Positions 9,487 to 20,043 of a stretch of 64,000 nt of DNA are shown here, piece after piece. Made by a program: the position numbers and the translations under genes. The stretch spans positions 1 to 64,000 of the forward strand of contig JAXMBK010000012.1 of assembly GCA_046349935.1 (NCBI GenBank), read 5' to 3'. The stretch is from CAIXSC01 sp046349935. GTDB taxonomy: Bacteria > Planctomycetota > Planctomycetia > Pirellulales > Pirellulaceae. The notes below the pieces were generated by a model. It made no database searches. It was not told where the DNA came from and worked only from the letters and a program-made list of their open reading frames with translations. Positions within the stretch are counted from its first letter, which is position 1. Every line of letters begins with the position of its first letter.

Positions 9487-9661
9487 AGTGATTGTCACAC
9501 TTAACCAGACAGGATGAGAGCCCATGCGCTTGTGCGCCGTGTTCAAGCAGCGATCCGCGACGGCGGGGAGCAAGGCCGGCCGGGGTGTGAAGCCCTAGTA
9601 GCGAGCGCGTGGGCTTTTGTCGTTTCTGTGGCGCGTCTTGTGCCGCGGGGAGGCTTCGACC

Positions 9662-10624
9662 ATGTCGAGGGGAAATCTCATTCCATCGGCCGGCGGGAAT
9701 TCCGCCATGCTTTTGTCGGCGGCACTTGAGCGATTTTTTTTCGCCCGAGCTACGACGGTTACCAGTCCCATGACGCGCGGGCATTATGTGCGGGCTGTTC
9801 GTTGGGTTAGTGAAGCCTTGGGGCGGGATGCTACATTGGCTGACCTGAACGATGAAACGCTTGTTTTCCTTTTGGCATGGCTTCAGAAGACACGCGGCCA
9901 GACGCCGAACACGGTTAACACGACTCACAAGAATCTCTGCTGCTTGTGGCGCTGGTGCCGTGACAAGGGGCTAGTCTTCACAGGCCCGACAGTTAAGCCG
10001 ATTCGAGCCCCGCGGCGAGTTCCGCGGGCGTTGTCTCACGACGAGTTCTCACGCATCGTGGCGGCAGCCTATCGGATGACAGGGACGATTGGCGGACTCC
10101 CCGCGTCGGTATGGTGGGTTACTCTGCTTCAACTGTGCACGAATACGGGCATGCGTTCCGGAGAGCTATTGTCGCTCGAATGGCAATTCATCAACTGGGA
10201 TCGAGGGTGGTTGATTGTTCCCGCTGAACTGCGGAAGGGAAAATATGAGGACGGCACCTACGCACTATGGCCGGAAACATTGGCGTGGCTGTCTCAGTAC
10301 CGCAAGAACGAAGGCCGCATTCTCGGATGGGAGCGGGATCGGTCGCGATATTGGGACTTGTGGAACAACTTGCTAGACGCGGCCGGCTTGCCCAAGGGGA
10401 GGGAGCTTAAGACGCAGGCGCTGCGGCGGACGTTCGCGACGGTTGTTGATTTGAACGGCGGCGACGCGTCGAGGGCGCTAGGTCATGCCGATCCGACGAT
10501 GGCGAAAAAGCACTACATCGACCCGAGCGCGCGCCCCGCGGTGGATGAATCCTCCCACATCCCGGGAGAGTGGCGGCCGTTGGGCATCGTTGGCCCCAAT
10601 GGGGAGGTGCGTCGTCATGGATGA
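9662..10624 (+). CDS. Tyrosine recombinase (integrase), second type
   Basis: A 320-aa phage-type integrase with an N-terminal SAM-like core-binding domain (residues about 20-105) and a C-terminal catalytic domain. Visible catalytic residues are Arg165 (GMRSGE), Arg255 in box II (QALRRTF), His of LGHAD, and the nucleophile Tyr285 (KKHYID). The first His of the usual HxxR is Gln here. The start at 9662 is set by GGGGAGG (9647-9653) 8 bases upstream. It is a different branch from the integrases at 415 and 11274. Lying about 500 bp from the right att copy, with direct repeats between, it is the best candidate for the enzyme that moves the 245-11165 element. Confidence 0.85.
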   Translation: MSRGNLIPSAGGNSAMLLSAALERFFFARATTVTSPMTRGHYVRAVRWVSEALGRDATLADLNDETLVFLLAWLQKTRGQTPNTVNTTHKNLCCLWRWCRDKGLVFTGPTVKPIRAPRRVPRALSHDEFSRIVAAAYRMTGTIGGLPASVWWVTLLQLCTNTGMRSGELLSLEWQFINWDRGWLIVPAELRKGKYEDGTYALWPETLAWLSQYRKNEGRILGWERDRSRYWDLWNNLLDAAGLPKGRELKTQALRRTFATVVDLNGGDASRALGHADPTMAKKHYIDPSARPAVDESSHIPGEWRPLGIVGPNGEVRRHG

Positions 10625-10872
10625 TTTTTGCTACGACGGAAGGCGCAAAGTCGCAAGCCACTCAGCGCTACACGCTGGGCATCTACGAGCCATCGGTGCC
10701 GGAAAGACGTCCAGTTCTGTTCTCCTTCAAGACCTACCCGGGGACTGAGGAAGACTATCAGCAACTCGCCAAGGTGGCGGCTACGCTGACGTTTGAACTG
10801 AACCAACAGAAGGACATGACAGCCGCGGTTGCCGTGTTCGAGTATCCGTTTCAATCACCTGCGGCCGGATGA
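10621..10872 (+). CDS. Hypothetical 83-aa protein overlapping the integrase stop
   Basis: A small protein that begins with ATG 10621 inside the last codons of the integrase gene, so it is translationally coupled to it. GGGGAGG at 10600-10606 could serve as its binding site. The sequence has a plausible beta-alpha pattern (RYTLGIYEP, PVLFSFKTYPG, then a helix DYQQLAKVAATLTF). No family is recognised. A strong terminator follows about 55 bp downstream, closing the transcript. Confidence 0.6.
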   Translation: MIFATTEGAKSQATQRYTLGIYEPSVPERRPVLFSFKTYPGTEEDYQQLAKVAATLTFELNQQKDMTAAVAVFEYPFQSPAAG

Positions 10873-10925
10873 ATCCTAAGAACTGCACTCAAGAAGTGCC
10901 GCAAGTAGCAGACGTCGAGAGAGAA

Positions 10926-10958
10926 CGGCGGGGATGCGTAGATCCCCGCCGTTTTTTT
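10926..10958 (+). terminator. Rho-independent terminator after the integrase unit
   Basis: CGGCGGGGAT (10926-10935) pairs with ATCCCCGCCG (10942-10951) around a 6-base loop and is followed by seven T (10952-10958). It is a strong intrinsic terminator for the plus-strand integrase transcript. Confidence 0.9.
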
Positions 10959-10960
10959 CT

Positions 10961-11012
10961 AACTACCCGTTTGCGGGGAAACTACCCGTTTGCGTCCACG
11001 ACTACCCGTTTT
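10961..11012 (+). repeat. Three direct repeats near attR (possible integrase arm sites)
   Basis: ACTACCCGTTT occurs at 10962, 10981 and 11001, a spacing of 19-20 bp, about two helical turns, so the copies face the same side of the DNA. They lie between the integrase unit and the att core at 11122. This fits arm-type binding sites of a tyrosine recombinase or its directionality factor. The assignment is inferred from position and spacing. Confidence 0.55.
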
Positions 11013-11121
11013 CTACGGGAAAAATCGCATGTCGTGGAAAGATTGAAAAGCGGCCATTTGTCGCTATAACTATGGGCGGCAAATGGTTTAGGGTGACGAT
11101 ATGGCGACCGGCCGGAAATCG

Positions 11122-11165
11122 TTGGGGTGCAAGAGGTCGTGGGTTCGAATCCCGCCACCCCGACT
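11122..11165 (+). repeat. Right attachment site: duplicated tRNA-Pro 3' half
   Basis: These 44 bases match 245-288 with one mismatch. Only the 3' half of the tRNA is present (anticodon loop, variable region, T arm, acceptor strand). The upstream bases do not form the D arm, so this is not a working tRNA. It closes the first element and also borders the integrase at 11274. It is therefore probably the shared site of two elements in tandem. Confidence 0.9.
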
Positions 11166-11273
11166 GATCACAAACACTTGCTGAATCTAGAGTTAGATAC
11201 CTGCCAAAAGTTGGCAGCGCGGCGAGGACCAGCCCAAAAACGGTAGTACCGGTACTACCGAAAGGTCCGCCGT

Positions 11274-12470
11274 ATGGTTCAGCGCCCTCTCAAGGTACCT
11301 TCGTACCGTCATTACAAGCCCAAGAATTTGGGCGTCGTTCGCATCAACGGCCGCGATATTTATCTCGGGCGTTACGACTCCGCCGAGAGTTGGCAAAAGT
11401 ATCACCAACTCATTGCGGCGTTCCTGTCCGGCGTCACCGATCCGACGTTGGAAGACTCTTCGTCGTCACCTCCTCCGCCGGCGCTCCGCGTCAAGGAACT
11501 CGCGCTCAAGTATTTTGAGTTCGCGGAGATCTACTACCGCAAGGTCTCGAAGTCGACGAGCGAACTCAACTGCATCCGGGCGGCGCTGCGGCGACTGCTC
11601 AAACTTTACGCCGACCTGCCGGTGCCCGAATTCAGCCCGCTCAAGCTGAAGCTGGTGCGCGAGGAATTCATTCGCGAAGGCAACTGTCGCTTGGTCGTGA
11701 ATCGCAACATCTCGCGGATCCGCCGCATGTTTCGCTGGGGCGTCGAAAACGAAATCGTCCCCGTCACGGTCCTGCAGGGACTGCTCGCCGTCGCGGGCCT
11801 CAAGAAGGGACGCAGCGAAGCCGCCGAGAGCGAACCGGTCAAACCGGTGACCCCGGAGATCATCAACGCCACGTTGCCGCACCTGTCGCCGACGGTGCGA
11901 GCGATGATCAGCGTGCAGTGGCTGTCCGGCATGCGGCCGGGCGAGGTCTGCCAAATGCGTCCGATGGACATCGACCAGTCGGGCGAGGTGTGGTGCTATC
12001 GCCCCGAGTCGCACAAGACGGCTCACCACGGTCTAGAGCGACGCATTTACCTGGGGCCGCGAGCGCAAGAAGTGCTGCGACCGTATCTCGATCGCGACGC
12101 CGAGGCTTGCTGCTTCTCGCCGGCCGAAGCCGAAGAGCAACGCCGAGCCGCCAAGCACGCCAAACGTCGCACGCCGTTGCGGTACGGGAATCGGCCGGGG
12201 ACTAAAAAGAAGTCCAAACCGAAACGTACTCCTGGAACCAGTTTCTCCGTCGCTAGTTACCGGCGAGCGATCGACCGCGCCTGCCAAATCGCGAAGGTCG
12301 CCACGTGGAGTCCGAATCAACTGCGACACGCCCGGGCGACCGAACTCCGTCGCCAATTCGGACTCGATGCCGCCCAGGTGGTCCTCGGCCACCAGGACGC
12401 CATCGTGACGCAAATCTACGCCGAACGCGATTTCAAACGAGCCGAGGAGCTCATGAAGTTGAGCGGGTAA
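11274..12470 (+). CDS. Tyrosine recombinase (integrase) of the second element
   Basis: A 398-aa site-specific recombinase. It has an N-terminal arm-binding region with INGRDIYLGRYDS, a core-binding domain (about 75-165), and a catalytic domain with Arg221 (SGMRPGE), Arg351 within NQLRHARAT (the first His position is Asn), His of LGHQD (about 374) and the nucleophile Tyr382 (QIYAERD). It starts 109 bp after the tRNA-Pro half site and points away from it, the same layout as the dead integrase at 415. Such enzymes integrate elements into tRNA 3' ends, so tRNA-Pro is the likely target. It is complete, with no frameshift. Confidence 0.88.
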   Translation: MVQRPLKVPSYRHYKPKNLGVVRINGRDIYLGRYDSAESWQKYHQLIAAFLSGVTDPTLEDSSSSPPPPALRVKELALKYFEFAEIYYRKVSKSTSELNCIRAALRRLLKLYADLPVPEFSPLKLKLVREEFIREGNCRLVVNRNISRIRRMFRWGVENEIVPVTVLQGLLAVAGLKKGRSEAAESEPVKPVTPEIINATLPHLSPTVRAMISVQWLSGMRPGEVCQMRPMDIDQSGEVWCYRPESHKTAHHGLERRIYLGPRAQEVLRPYLDRDAEACCFSPAEAEEQRRAAKHAKRRTPLRYGNRPGTKKKSKPKRTPGTSFSVASYRRAIDRACQIAKVATWSPNQLRHARATELRRQFGLDAAQVVLGHQDAIVTQIYAERDFKRAEELMKLSG

Positions 12471-12642
12471 GGGCGAGTTCGTTTCTGGGGTGCGCAACAG
12501 GAAAGCGATCGCAGGCTCACCTGATCGTTGCAGCCTGTTCGCGTTCTTGCAGATCTATTTTTGGCGTGCGACCATTGACGCATCCGTGACGCTTGACCGT
12601 TGTTGGTCGCATTGGCGGCGCGATGTCTTGGAGTGTCTGTTC

Positions 12643-15096
<2,454 letters not shown>

Positions 15097-15102
15097 CATA
15101 AC

Positions 15103-15374
15103 CGCCCGCCTCAAATCTCTGTACCAGCCGTTATGAAGGTGAGGTTTGAGGAATCTCCGCAGTGCTGCTGGAGCGCAGCCTGAGGCGTAGCCGAAGCAGC
15201 ACTGCGGTTCGCGAATTCGGTCAGGGCGACGTACCCCAACGAACTGTGCGGCCTGTCATGGTTGTAGTCGTCTCGCCAAGTGGTCGTCCGTCGTCGAGCC
15301 TGACGGACGCTCTCGAATTGCTCTCGGCACAAGAACTCATCCACCAGCTTCGAGTGGAAGCTCTCTGCGTAGCC
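15103..15374 (-). mobile_element. IS3-family transposase fragment (OrfB C-terminus)
   Basis: On the minus strand the frame reads GYAESFHSKLVDEFL, then DDYNHDRPHSSLGY, the end of the DDE integrase domain of IS3-family OrfB, including the final conserved region. Its DNA, including the terminal region (CTGTACCAGCCGTTATGAAG near 15120), matches the element at 63608-64000. The copy is cut at 15374, where an unrelated IS piece begins, so it is inactive. Confidence 0.8.
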
Positions 15375-15430
15375 GTTTTACCCGCGGAACGAGAGGCCGT
15401 GCTGGCGTTCGCCAGGAAACATCCTGAGAT
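15375..15430 (+). mobile_element. 56-bp fragment of the IS at 55706-57179
   Basis: These 56 bases (encoding LPAEREAVLAFARKHPE in the plus frame) are identical to the reverse complement of 56523-56578, within OrfB of the complete IS3-family element. Similarity stops on both sides, and the left side abuts another IS fragment. The fragment is a recombination scar. The remaining bases up to the kinase gene at 15568 show nothing I can identify. Confidence 0.75.
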
Positions 15431-15567
15431 GCCGTACCGGATTGCGGAGCGGGCTCGCTTAAGTTCTTACCGTCGCTGCCTCCCCGCACGGACGGCTTCT
15501 GGAATCGTTACCTGCCATCTACTAGCATGAACGCTCATCCTCCTCCCCAAATCTGTGATGGGCAGCC

Positions 15568-17708
15568 ATGGCGAAAGAGATCGATAAGAGTCTGGGTGAT
15601 CAGCAGACGCTGCAAGGTGCGAAGCCAGTTGAATCGGCACAGCGAAGCCTAGGGGATCGATCGACGTTCGGCGGTTGCGGCTCGTCGTCAATAGGGGAAC
15701 TGACGGGCCTGAGTGCCCACTCCGATCTTGACATGGAGATCGCAGATCTTTCGAGTCGCTACAAAGTAGAGAGCGTGCTCGGCAAGGGCGGGATGGGGAG
15801 GTACTGCTGGCGACCGATACGCGGTTGAAACGGCGGGTCGCTATCAAGAGAATTCTGGGCGAAGCATCCCGCAGTCGCTCCGCCTTACAACGCTTCCTGA
15901 CCGAAGCTCAAGCGATCGCAGCGTTATCGCATACCAACATAGTGCAAGTGTACGACTATGGCCGCGATAAAGATGGTCCATTCTTGATCATCGAGTATGT
16001 CGACGGCGGCAGTTTGCTCGATCGCTGCCGCCACGGGGCGATGCCGGTCGAGGAGGCTGTAGACCTGGTTTGCCAGCTGTGCGATGGGCTGGCAAAGGCA
16101 CATGATGCGGGCATCATCCACCGCGACATCAAGCCAGCCAATATCCTGATCAACAAAGATGGGGTGCCAAAGCTGACCGACTTTGGTCTAGCTAAAGCCA
16201 AGTCTGTGGATCGCGGTTCGACGATAACGGGGTCCGTACTTGGCACACTCGACTTCATGCCGCTGGAACAGCGTCGCGATGTGACGCTAACAGATGCTCG
16301 TAGCGATTTGTGGAGCTTGGCAGCCACACTATACCAAATGCTTACGGGCGAACCGCCGCAAGTGATCGATCTTGACGCTGTTCCACAGCACTTGCGAGCC
16401 ACAATTTCGCGGGCGCTGAAGTCGAAAAAGGAAGATCGTTATCAAACGGCACGGGAATTAAAGGCTGCATTGCGTGGCGCTTCCGCGGCCTCTGCAACTG
16501 CTGCTCCTGTTGCGGCCGCCGCGGATCTTGGCGAAGGCGTCTGCCCCGCCTGCCGTACCCAGAATGATCTGCAGCGAAGGTACTGTAAGAAGTGCGCCGG
16601 TTCGCTACGAGTTGCGTGTTTGAAGTGCACGCAGGAGATTCCGATCTGGGACCAAGTCTGCGGCCACTGCGGCGGGAAGCAACCGGAACTCGTCGCGGCA
16701 GAACGAGCGAGAATCGATGCCAAGCGAAGTGAAGCGGAGGCGCTCGCGGGCCAGTTGTCGTTCGAATCGTCTTTGCAAATAGCCCGCGAAATTGCTGCGA
16801 TTACGGATGAGCGTCTGCAGCACCAGAAATCCTGGGCAACTGCATTCATCGAAGCGGAACAACAATCGCACGAAGGCAAGAAAAATCTGACAAACTCAAT
16901 TGGCATGCAGTTGAAGTTGCTCCCCGAGGGAACGTTCGAGATGGGTTCCGCAAGCGAAGACATAGATGCAACTCCTCACACGGTCACCTTAACACGTCCG
17001 TTCTACCTTGGCGTCCATCAGGTAACGCAAGAGCAATACCAGAAGGTGATGGGCGAGAACCCATCTGGTTTCGAGGGCCCGCAGAATCCCGTGGAGAAAG
17101 TGTCATGGGAAGATGCAGTGGAGTTTTGTCGTAGGCTATCAACGTTGCCTGAGGAAAAGGCCGCTGGACGGGTGTATCGCTTGCCAAGCGAAGCAGAATG
17201 GGAGTATGCGTGCCGAGCCGGTTCCACAACGGAGTACTGCTTTGGGGACAGTCAGTCTCAGCTTAACGAGTACGCTTGGCATCACGATAACTCAGGTAAG
17301 CGAACGCATCCCGTAGGAAAGAGGAAACCGAACGCTTGGGGCTTGTACGACATGCACGGAAACGTGTGGGAGTGGTGCTGGGACTGGCTTGGAGATTATC
17401 CAAAGGGCAGCGTGACTGATCCCACTGGGCCAACGACGGACGCGTCCCGGGTGGACCGCGGCGGCAGTTACGATATTCACGAGGACGAGTTGGATTCGGA
17501 CTGCGAAGTTTATTGGGGTAATATGATTGATTTCAGCGAGACTAATCCCACGGGGCCGACATCGGGCTCGGCCCGTGTGAGCCGGGGCGGCAGTTGGGGG
17601 CCCCGCCTGAGCTGCCGGTCGGCGTTCCGCGGCGGTGGCGCAGATTTTTTTCCCCGTCGCCCCGGTACAGCGGCTATGGCTTTCGTGTCGCCCTCAGCAC
17701 CCGTAGCA
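15568..17708 (+). pseudogene. Ser/Thr kinase-FGE (SUMF1-like) fusion, two frameshifts
   Basis: Paralogue of the kinase at 12643. ATG 15568 opens with two SLGDQ/R-x-T motifs, then GKGGMG. One base is then missing in the G-run near 15798, and the kinase domain resumes in another frame (RVAIKR, HRDIKPANI, DFG). Two zinc ribbons follow (CPACR, CKKC, CLKC, CGHCGG), then a formylglycine-generating-enzyme-like domain (NSIGMQLKLLPEGTFEMGS, SEAEWEYACRAGS, MHGNVWEWC, SRGGSW). The tail motif GYGFRVALS is again in another frame because one base is missing in the T7/C4 run near 17645-17655. Part of the FGE domain (PTGPT...RVxRGGS) is duplicated. The 3' end runs into an IS remnant. Both shifts fall in homopolymers, so sequencing error is possible. 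Confidence 0.8.
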
Positions 17709-17734
17709 TTCCTAGTCGCCAGTTCTTGCTGGAC

Positions 17735-18290
17735 TGGACCAAGGTTTTCGGACAAGGGGCTAAGGTGGAGAACGGTGAGGGCGAGCGGCATCGTGGCGTC
17801 ATTGGGAGGAGATGCGATGGCGCGGACACGATGTCGATTCGATGCAGGATTCAAGGCTACGGTCGCCTTAGTAGTGATCAAAGGGAGTCCGTCCTGAAAT
17901 TGCCCAGCAGTTCCAAGTTCCTCCGAACAAAGTAAGTCTGTGGAAGAAGCAGTTACTCACCGGAGCCAATCAAGTCTTTGAGGATGGTTCGGTGCGAGCG
18001 ACCGCATCCGATGAGCCCTCGACGGCGTCTCTCTACGAGCAGATCGTGAGACTCAAGTTCGAACTCGAATGGCTCAAAAAAAGTTGCCGAGAACTCGTAG
18101 CGAGTTGCACGCGTAGATCGACCGCCGCCATGCCTCGCTGAGCGTGAGGCGACAATGCGAGTTGCTGGGGATCCACCGCTCCCGTCTCTATTACGAGCCC
18201 GCATCGGAAACTAGCGAGAACCTCGAGCTCATGCGACCCTTCGATGAACAGCACCTGAAGCCGCCAATTCTGCTGTTGCCGACGGCACGA
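17735..18290 (+). pseudogene. IS3-family element remnant (OrfA plus start of OrfB)
   Basis: OrfA starts at ATG 17817 (MARTRCRFDAGFKATVAL), hits a frameshift near 17890, and continues in another frame with PEIAQQFQVPPNKVSLWKK and a leucine-rich helix LYEQIVRLKFELEWLKK, the usual IS3 helix-turn-helix plus zipper. OrfB starts at about 18118 (HASLSVRRQCELLGIHRSR, LYYEPA) and is lost near 18280. The catalytic DDE region is absent. The left end may be the TGGACTGGACC sequence near 17733, which would interrupt the tail of the kinase-FGE gene. The 200 bp to 18491 may be further debris; I recognise nothing in it. Confidence 0.75.
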
Positions 18291-18491
18291 CTACTCCTGG
18301 TTGTCGTGACAACGCACATAGCGAGTTCGGGCGGCTCGGGGACGATCGGAAAGTACCGCCGCCTTGCCGTTCACCGAGGGAGTGGAGCTCACGGGTCGGC
18401 GTCTGTACTTGTCGAGTGCGATGAGCTCCCTGTCATCGCACCCTAATCATCGTGTAGAGCGGTCCACCGTACGCCTCTACAGCTCGTCGAG

Positions 18492-19436
18492 TTACTTGTC
18501 GATCCTGACCTTCTTCGCACACGGCCCCTTGGGACCGATCTCGACGTCAAACGACACGGGCATGCCCGCACTCAGGTCGTTCAGCGTGCAGCCGAGGAGA
18601 TCGAGTTCGTGGAAGAACACGTTGTTGGGATAGTTAGGCGACTCGATGAACCCAAAGACGTTCTTCAGCTGCAGAATCTTCCCTTGCTGCCGCTTCAGCG
18701 ACTTAATGGGCGGAAAGACCGGCGTCTTGTTGGCATAGAGAGCTGGTTCCGCTTCGCTGCCGAGGTCGATCGTCGGCTCGCCCGCTTCTTGGCGGGGTTC
18801 GACGAACAAATCGACGAGGAGCGGGTCGTCTTGTCGCGTCGGGTCGTCGATGATCTCGTGCATCGCCACCTGGTACGTCGCCGCATCCAGCAACTGCTTC
18901 GACGTCACCGACTCGTGCTCGTCGCCGTTCGAGTCGGTCAGCCGAACGTTCCAGCCGAGCACCATCACGCGAGCGCCCAACGAATACAACTTCGGGAGGA
19001 GCGGCAGGAAGTCGGAGTCGCCGGCGACCAGCACCACGACGTCGAACTGTTTTAACTGCGTCAATTCGAACGCTTCCAGCGCCAACCAAACGTCGATCCC
19101 TTTTTCGCCCCCGCGACGCAGCGGCAGATAATGCGTGAGGATGCCGGCCGACATCAGGACGTCGTCGAACACGCGCTCGTAGTAGAGCAGCTGCCGCGAC
19201 TCGAGCTCCCGGGCCGACAAGCGACCGCGGAAGTAATGCGCATCGACGATTTGCACGTACTTCGTCGCGACCTGTTCTTCTTGGGCCACCACGTCGCGGA
19301 TGAACTCCTGCAGGCCGGGCATCGACAAGCGGCGTTTCTTCTCGTGCCCGTACTTGTAGTAACTGCTCACGCGATACAGGAAATTCCCGTCGTAGAAGAC
19401 GCCGATGCGGACGTTCTGCGGTTGGTTGCTCGTCAT
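18492..19436 (-). CDS. NYN-domain ribonuclease with C-terminal cold-shock-like domain
   Basis: A 314-aa protein. The NYN/PIN-like (LabA, DUF88) nuclease domain spans about residues 8-190, with the acidic residues expected for metal binding: Asp in FYDGNF (about 16), Asp in KGIDVWLALE (about 113) and Asp in VAGDSDFLPL (about 138). The last 70 residues (GKILQLKNVFGFIESP, VFFHELDL, MPVSFDVEIG) form an OB-type cold-shock-like RNA-binding domain. It is therefore probably an RNA nuclease or binding protein. Its ATG overlaps the stop of a small basic ORF (ATGA), so the two are coupled. It is the last gene of the minus-strand replication module. Confidence 0.85.
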   Translation of the reverse strand: MTSNQPQNVRIGVFYDGNFLYRVSSYYKYGHEKKRRLSMPGLQEFIRDVVAQEEQVATKYVQIVDAHYFRGRLSARELESRQLLYYERVFDDVLMSAGILTHYLPLRRGGEKGIDVWLALEAFELTQLKQFDVVVLVAGDSDFLPLLPKLYSLGARVMVLGWNVRLTDSNGDEHESVTSKQLLDAATYQVAMHEIIDDPTRQDDPLLVDLFVEPRQEAGEPTIDLGSEAEPALYANKTPVFPPIKSLKRQQGKILQLKNVFGFIESPNYPNNVFFHELDLLGCTLNDLSAGMPVSFDVEIGPKGPCAKKVRIDK

Positions 19437-19654
19437 TTTTTTAGCCTCGAATTGTTTTTTGCGTTTCTCGCTCGGCGGATATCCCGACGAGCGGCAGCTT
19501 TTTGTGTACTGCGATCGAACCTATTTGTGGGAAGTGTTGTTTGCTTGTCCGGCTTCGCTGCCGCTACGGGCGTGCGAAGGCGAATTCTTTTTTTGTGTAA
19601 CGTGGGCTGGCGACGGACCGCCGCCGCTCGAGTTGCCTTTTTTAATCGAGCCAC
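19433..19654 (-). CDS. Small Lys/Arg-rich basic protein, coupled to the NYN gene
   Basis: A 73-aa frame starting with GTG at 19654 and ending in a TGA that overlaps the ATG of the NYN gene by four bases. Nearly a third of its residues are Lys or Arg (ARLKKATRAAAVRRQ at the start, RNAKNNSRLKK at the end), so it would bind nucleic acid in a histone-tail-like way. There is no clear Shine-Dalgarno site. The four-base overlap argues for a real gene; composition alone could be chance. Confidence 0.4.
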   Translation of the reverse strand: MARLKKATRAAAVRRQPTLHKKRIRLRTPVAAAKPDKQTTLPTNRFDRSTQKAAARRDIRRARNAKNNSRLKK

Positions 19655-19744
19655 AGGGACGACGAACTCTACTCGCGTCGCCGTGCGTTGACGAGGGGCA
19701 GTCGATCGAGCGGTGGCAGCGAGTGTTTTTTGGTCGTATCGTCG

Positions 19745-19761
19745 TTGGACAAATGTCCCAC
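19745..19761. repeat. Dispersed dyad TTGGACAAATGTCCCAC (copy 1)
   Basis: The core GGACA-AA-TGTCC is a perfect 5-bp dyad, extended here by GTCG/CGAC on its flanks. Near-identical copies lie at 45975-45991 and 61949-61965, and a related one sits inside the hairpin at 36132-36165. All are intergenic. Apart from this site I see nothing supportable in 19655-19962. It is either a short dispersed repeat or an operator. Confidence 0.6.
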
Positions 19762-19962
19762 GACTCCCATGCGTCCCCTCGCGGCGTTCCTATTTGTCGC
19801 CTCACCAACTCACGCGTTACGGCGTCCCGAGGAGCGCGGTAACCACCGCCACGCCCGGAAGGCCGTTTAACGCGTCCGACATCCACCTGCCTCTCTTGAT
19901 CGAACCAGCCCCTGGACGACGTTCTTGAGGCGTTTGATGCGATCCAGGAGGGATGCCAACAA

Positions 19963-19997
19963 GGGCCGTCGCCCGTCGCGAAACGGGGCGACGGCCC
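19963..19997 (-). terminator. Strong stem-loop after the ParB-like gene
   Basis: GGGCCGTCGCCC (19963-19974) and GGGCGACGGCCC (19986-19997) make a perfect 12-bp stem with an 11-base loop, about 47 bp after the ParB-like stop in its direction of reading. There is no T-run, so it is terminator-like but not a canonical intrinsic terminator. Confidence 0.5.
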
Positions 19998-20043
19998 AAG
20001 TCAATCAACGCCCATTTCGTCCACCATCGTGGCCGGCTCGACG

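Noticed and set aside
9514..9729. 71-residue frame upstream of the second integrase
   Set aside because: It overlaps the integrase start in another frame and lacks support; a 24-codon frame at 9523 is also not convincing.
11101..11165. Second tRNA-Pro gene
   Set aside because: Only the 3' half matches. The D arm and 5' acceptor strand are missing, so it is an att duplicate.
17400..17710. Variable region of a diversity-generating retroelement in the FGE-like domain
   Set aside because: The RGGSW...FRVALS end is a common target type, but I found no reverse transcriptase and no template repeat.
19405..19842. Plus-strand frame across the NYN promoter region
   Set aside because: It has no domain, no ribosome binding site and odd composition, and it overlaps the better-supported minus-strand frames.
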